This document shows, in pieces, positions 7,872 to 8,072 of a stretch of 8,072 nt of DNA. Where the stretch lies: the NCBI GenBank assembly GCA_013153825.1, contig JAADDP010000139.1, positions 1 through 8,072 of the forward strand. The letters are read 5' to 3'. The notes beneath the pieces were generated by a model. That model searched no databases. It had not been told where the DNA came from and saw only the letters and a program-made list of their open reading frames with translations. Source of the stretch: Campylobacterota bacterium (GTDB taxonomy: Bacteria > Campylobacterota > Campylobacteria > Campylobacterales > Sulfurovaceae). Position numbers and translations under genes: made by a program. Positions within the stretch are counted from its first letter, which is position 1; the number at the start of each line of letters is the position of its first letter.

Positions 7872-8072
7872 ATGCTACATTTCGATACAAAAACCTTATT
7901 AAAATTATTTGAAATATTTATAAAAAATTGTATAATGGCACTATTTTACACAAGAAATTATCTCTTTAATAACCTTTCTAATATTTTTATGTTTATAATA
8001 GTATGTATAAAAATATATATAAACATTCAGCTTTTTGATAAAAAAGGAGTTTATAATTCAAATTGTTATAAG
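7872..8072 (+). CDS. Possible AT-rich partial gene running off the right edge
   Basis: From the ATG at 7872 a frame stays open for 67 codons to the window end, in DNA of roughly 80% A+T where a stop would be expected about every ten codons. The conceptual product starts MLHFDTKTLLKLFEIFIK and has a hydrophobic stretch (about residues 36-53). I do not recognise it. Against it: no good Shine-Dalgarno sequence precedes the ATG, codon use differs from its neighbours, and TATAAT boxes (7931, 7994, 8052) lie within it. The rest of the gene is not visible. The 363-nt stretch 7710-8072 otherwise holds only the narK leader and promoter and AT-rich DNA. Confidence 0.22.
   Translation, partial: MLHFDTKTLLKLFEIFIKNCIMALFYTRNYLFNNLSNIFMFIIVCIKIYINIQLFDKKGVYNSNCYK
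7891..7901 (+). repeat. 11-mer AAACCTTATTA, one of three intergenic copies
   Basis: Identical copies lie at 7802-7812 (plus strand) and 6169-6179 (minus strand). All three are intergenic and within about 40 nt of a predicted -10 box (dcd, narK, and a plus-strand TATAAT at 7931). This could be a shared regulatory site or chance in AT-rich DNA. Confidence 0.3.
7931..7936 (+). promoter_or_regulatory. Possible divergent -10 box, plus strand
   Basis: TATAAT in an AT-rich tract, followed by GGCACT; a second TATAAT is at 7994-7999. Either could drive a rightward gene beyond the window. AAGGAG at 8044-8049 looks like a ribosome-binding site, but the only start at a suitable distance in view is a rare ATT at 8056. 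Confidence 0.3.

Overview
The window is an AT-rich, mostly coding stretch of a bacterial chromosome. Several features point to the Campylobacterota (Epsilonproteobacteria): the compact order rplI-hslV-hslU; an HslV with a short MFKA propeptide before its catalytic Thr-Thr; a lone atpE whose product has an N-terminal signal-like extension; promoters with a good TATAAT box but no recognisable -35 box; and a Dcd that closely matches the Helicobacter type as I remember it. The genus cannot be fixed from sequence alone. The nitrate transporter suggests a nitrate-using respiratory organism rather than a host-restricted one.

Layout. (1) 64-4350, plus strand: a very tight four-gene operon of rplI (ribosomal protein L9), hslV and hslU (ATP-dependent protease) and ligA (NAD-dependent DNA ligase), with gaps of 5, 1 and 3 nt. 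It uses a GTG start (hslV) and a TTG start (hslU, 57 nt downstream of the longest possible start). (2) 4351-4557: a promoter followed by a GC-richer, foldable leader of about 125 nt ahead of atpE. (3) 4558-4860: atpE, the ATP synthase c subunit, alone. (4) 4946-5031: tRNA-Leu(GAG) with its own -10 box and encoded CCA. (5) 5039-6120, minus strand: dcd (dCTP deaminase), then a small BON-LysM protein of the Kbp/YgaU type, which converges on the tRNA. (6) 6121-6233: intergenic, with a perfect 26-nt palindrome and the dcd promoter. (7) 6234-7709, minus strand: a NarK-type nitrate/nitrite transporter with an unusual insertion of about 85 residues between predicted TM9 and TM10. (8) 7710-8072: a very AT-rich region holding the narK promoter, a foldable narK leader, and a weakly supported AT-rich open frame that runs off the right edge.

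The genes are mainly housekeeping: translation, proteolysis, DNA joining, ATP synthesis, nucleotide metabolism and nitrate transport. There is no sign of a mobile element, CRISPR array or defence system. The points most worth a second look are the two structured 5' leaders (atpE and narK), the periplasmic insertion in NarK, the 26-nt palindrome, and the stop-free frame at the right end.
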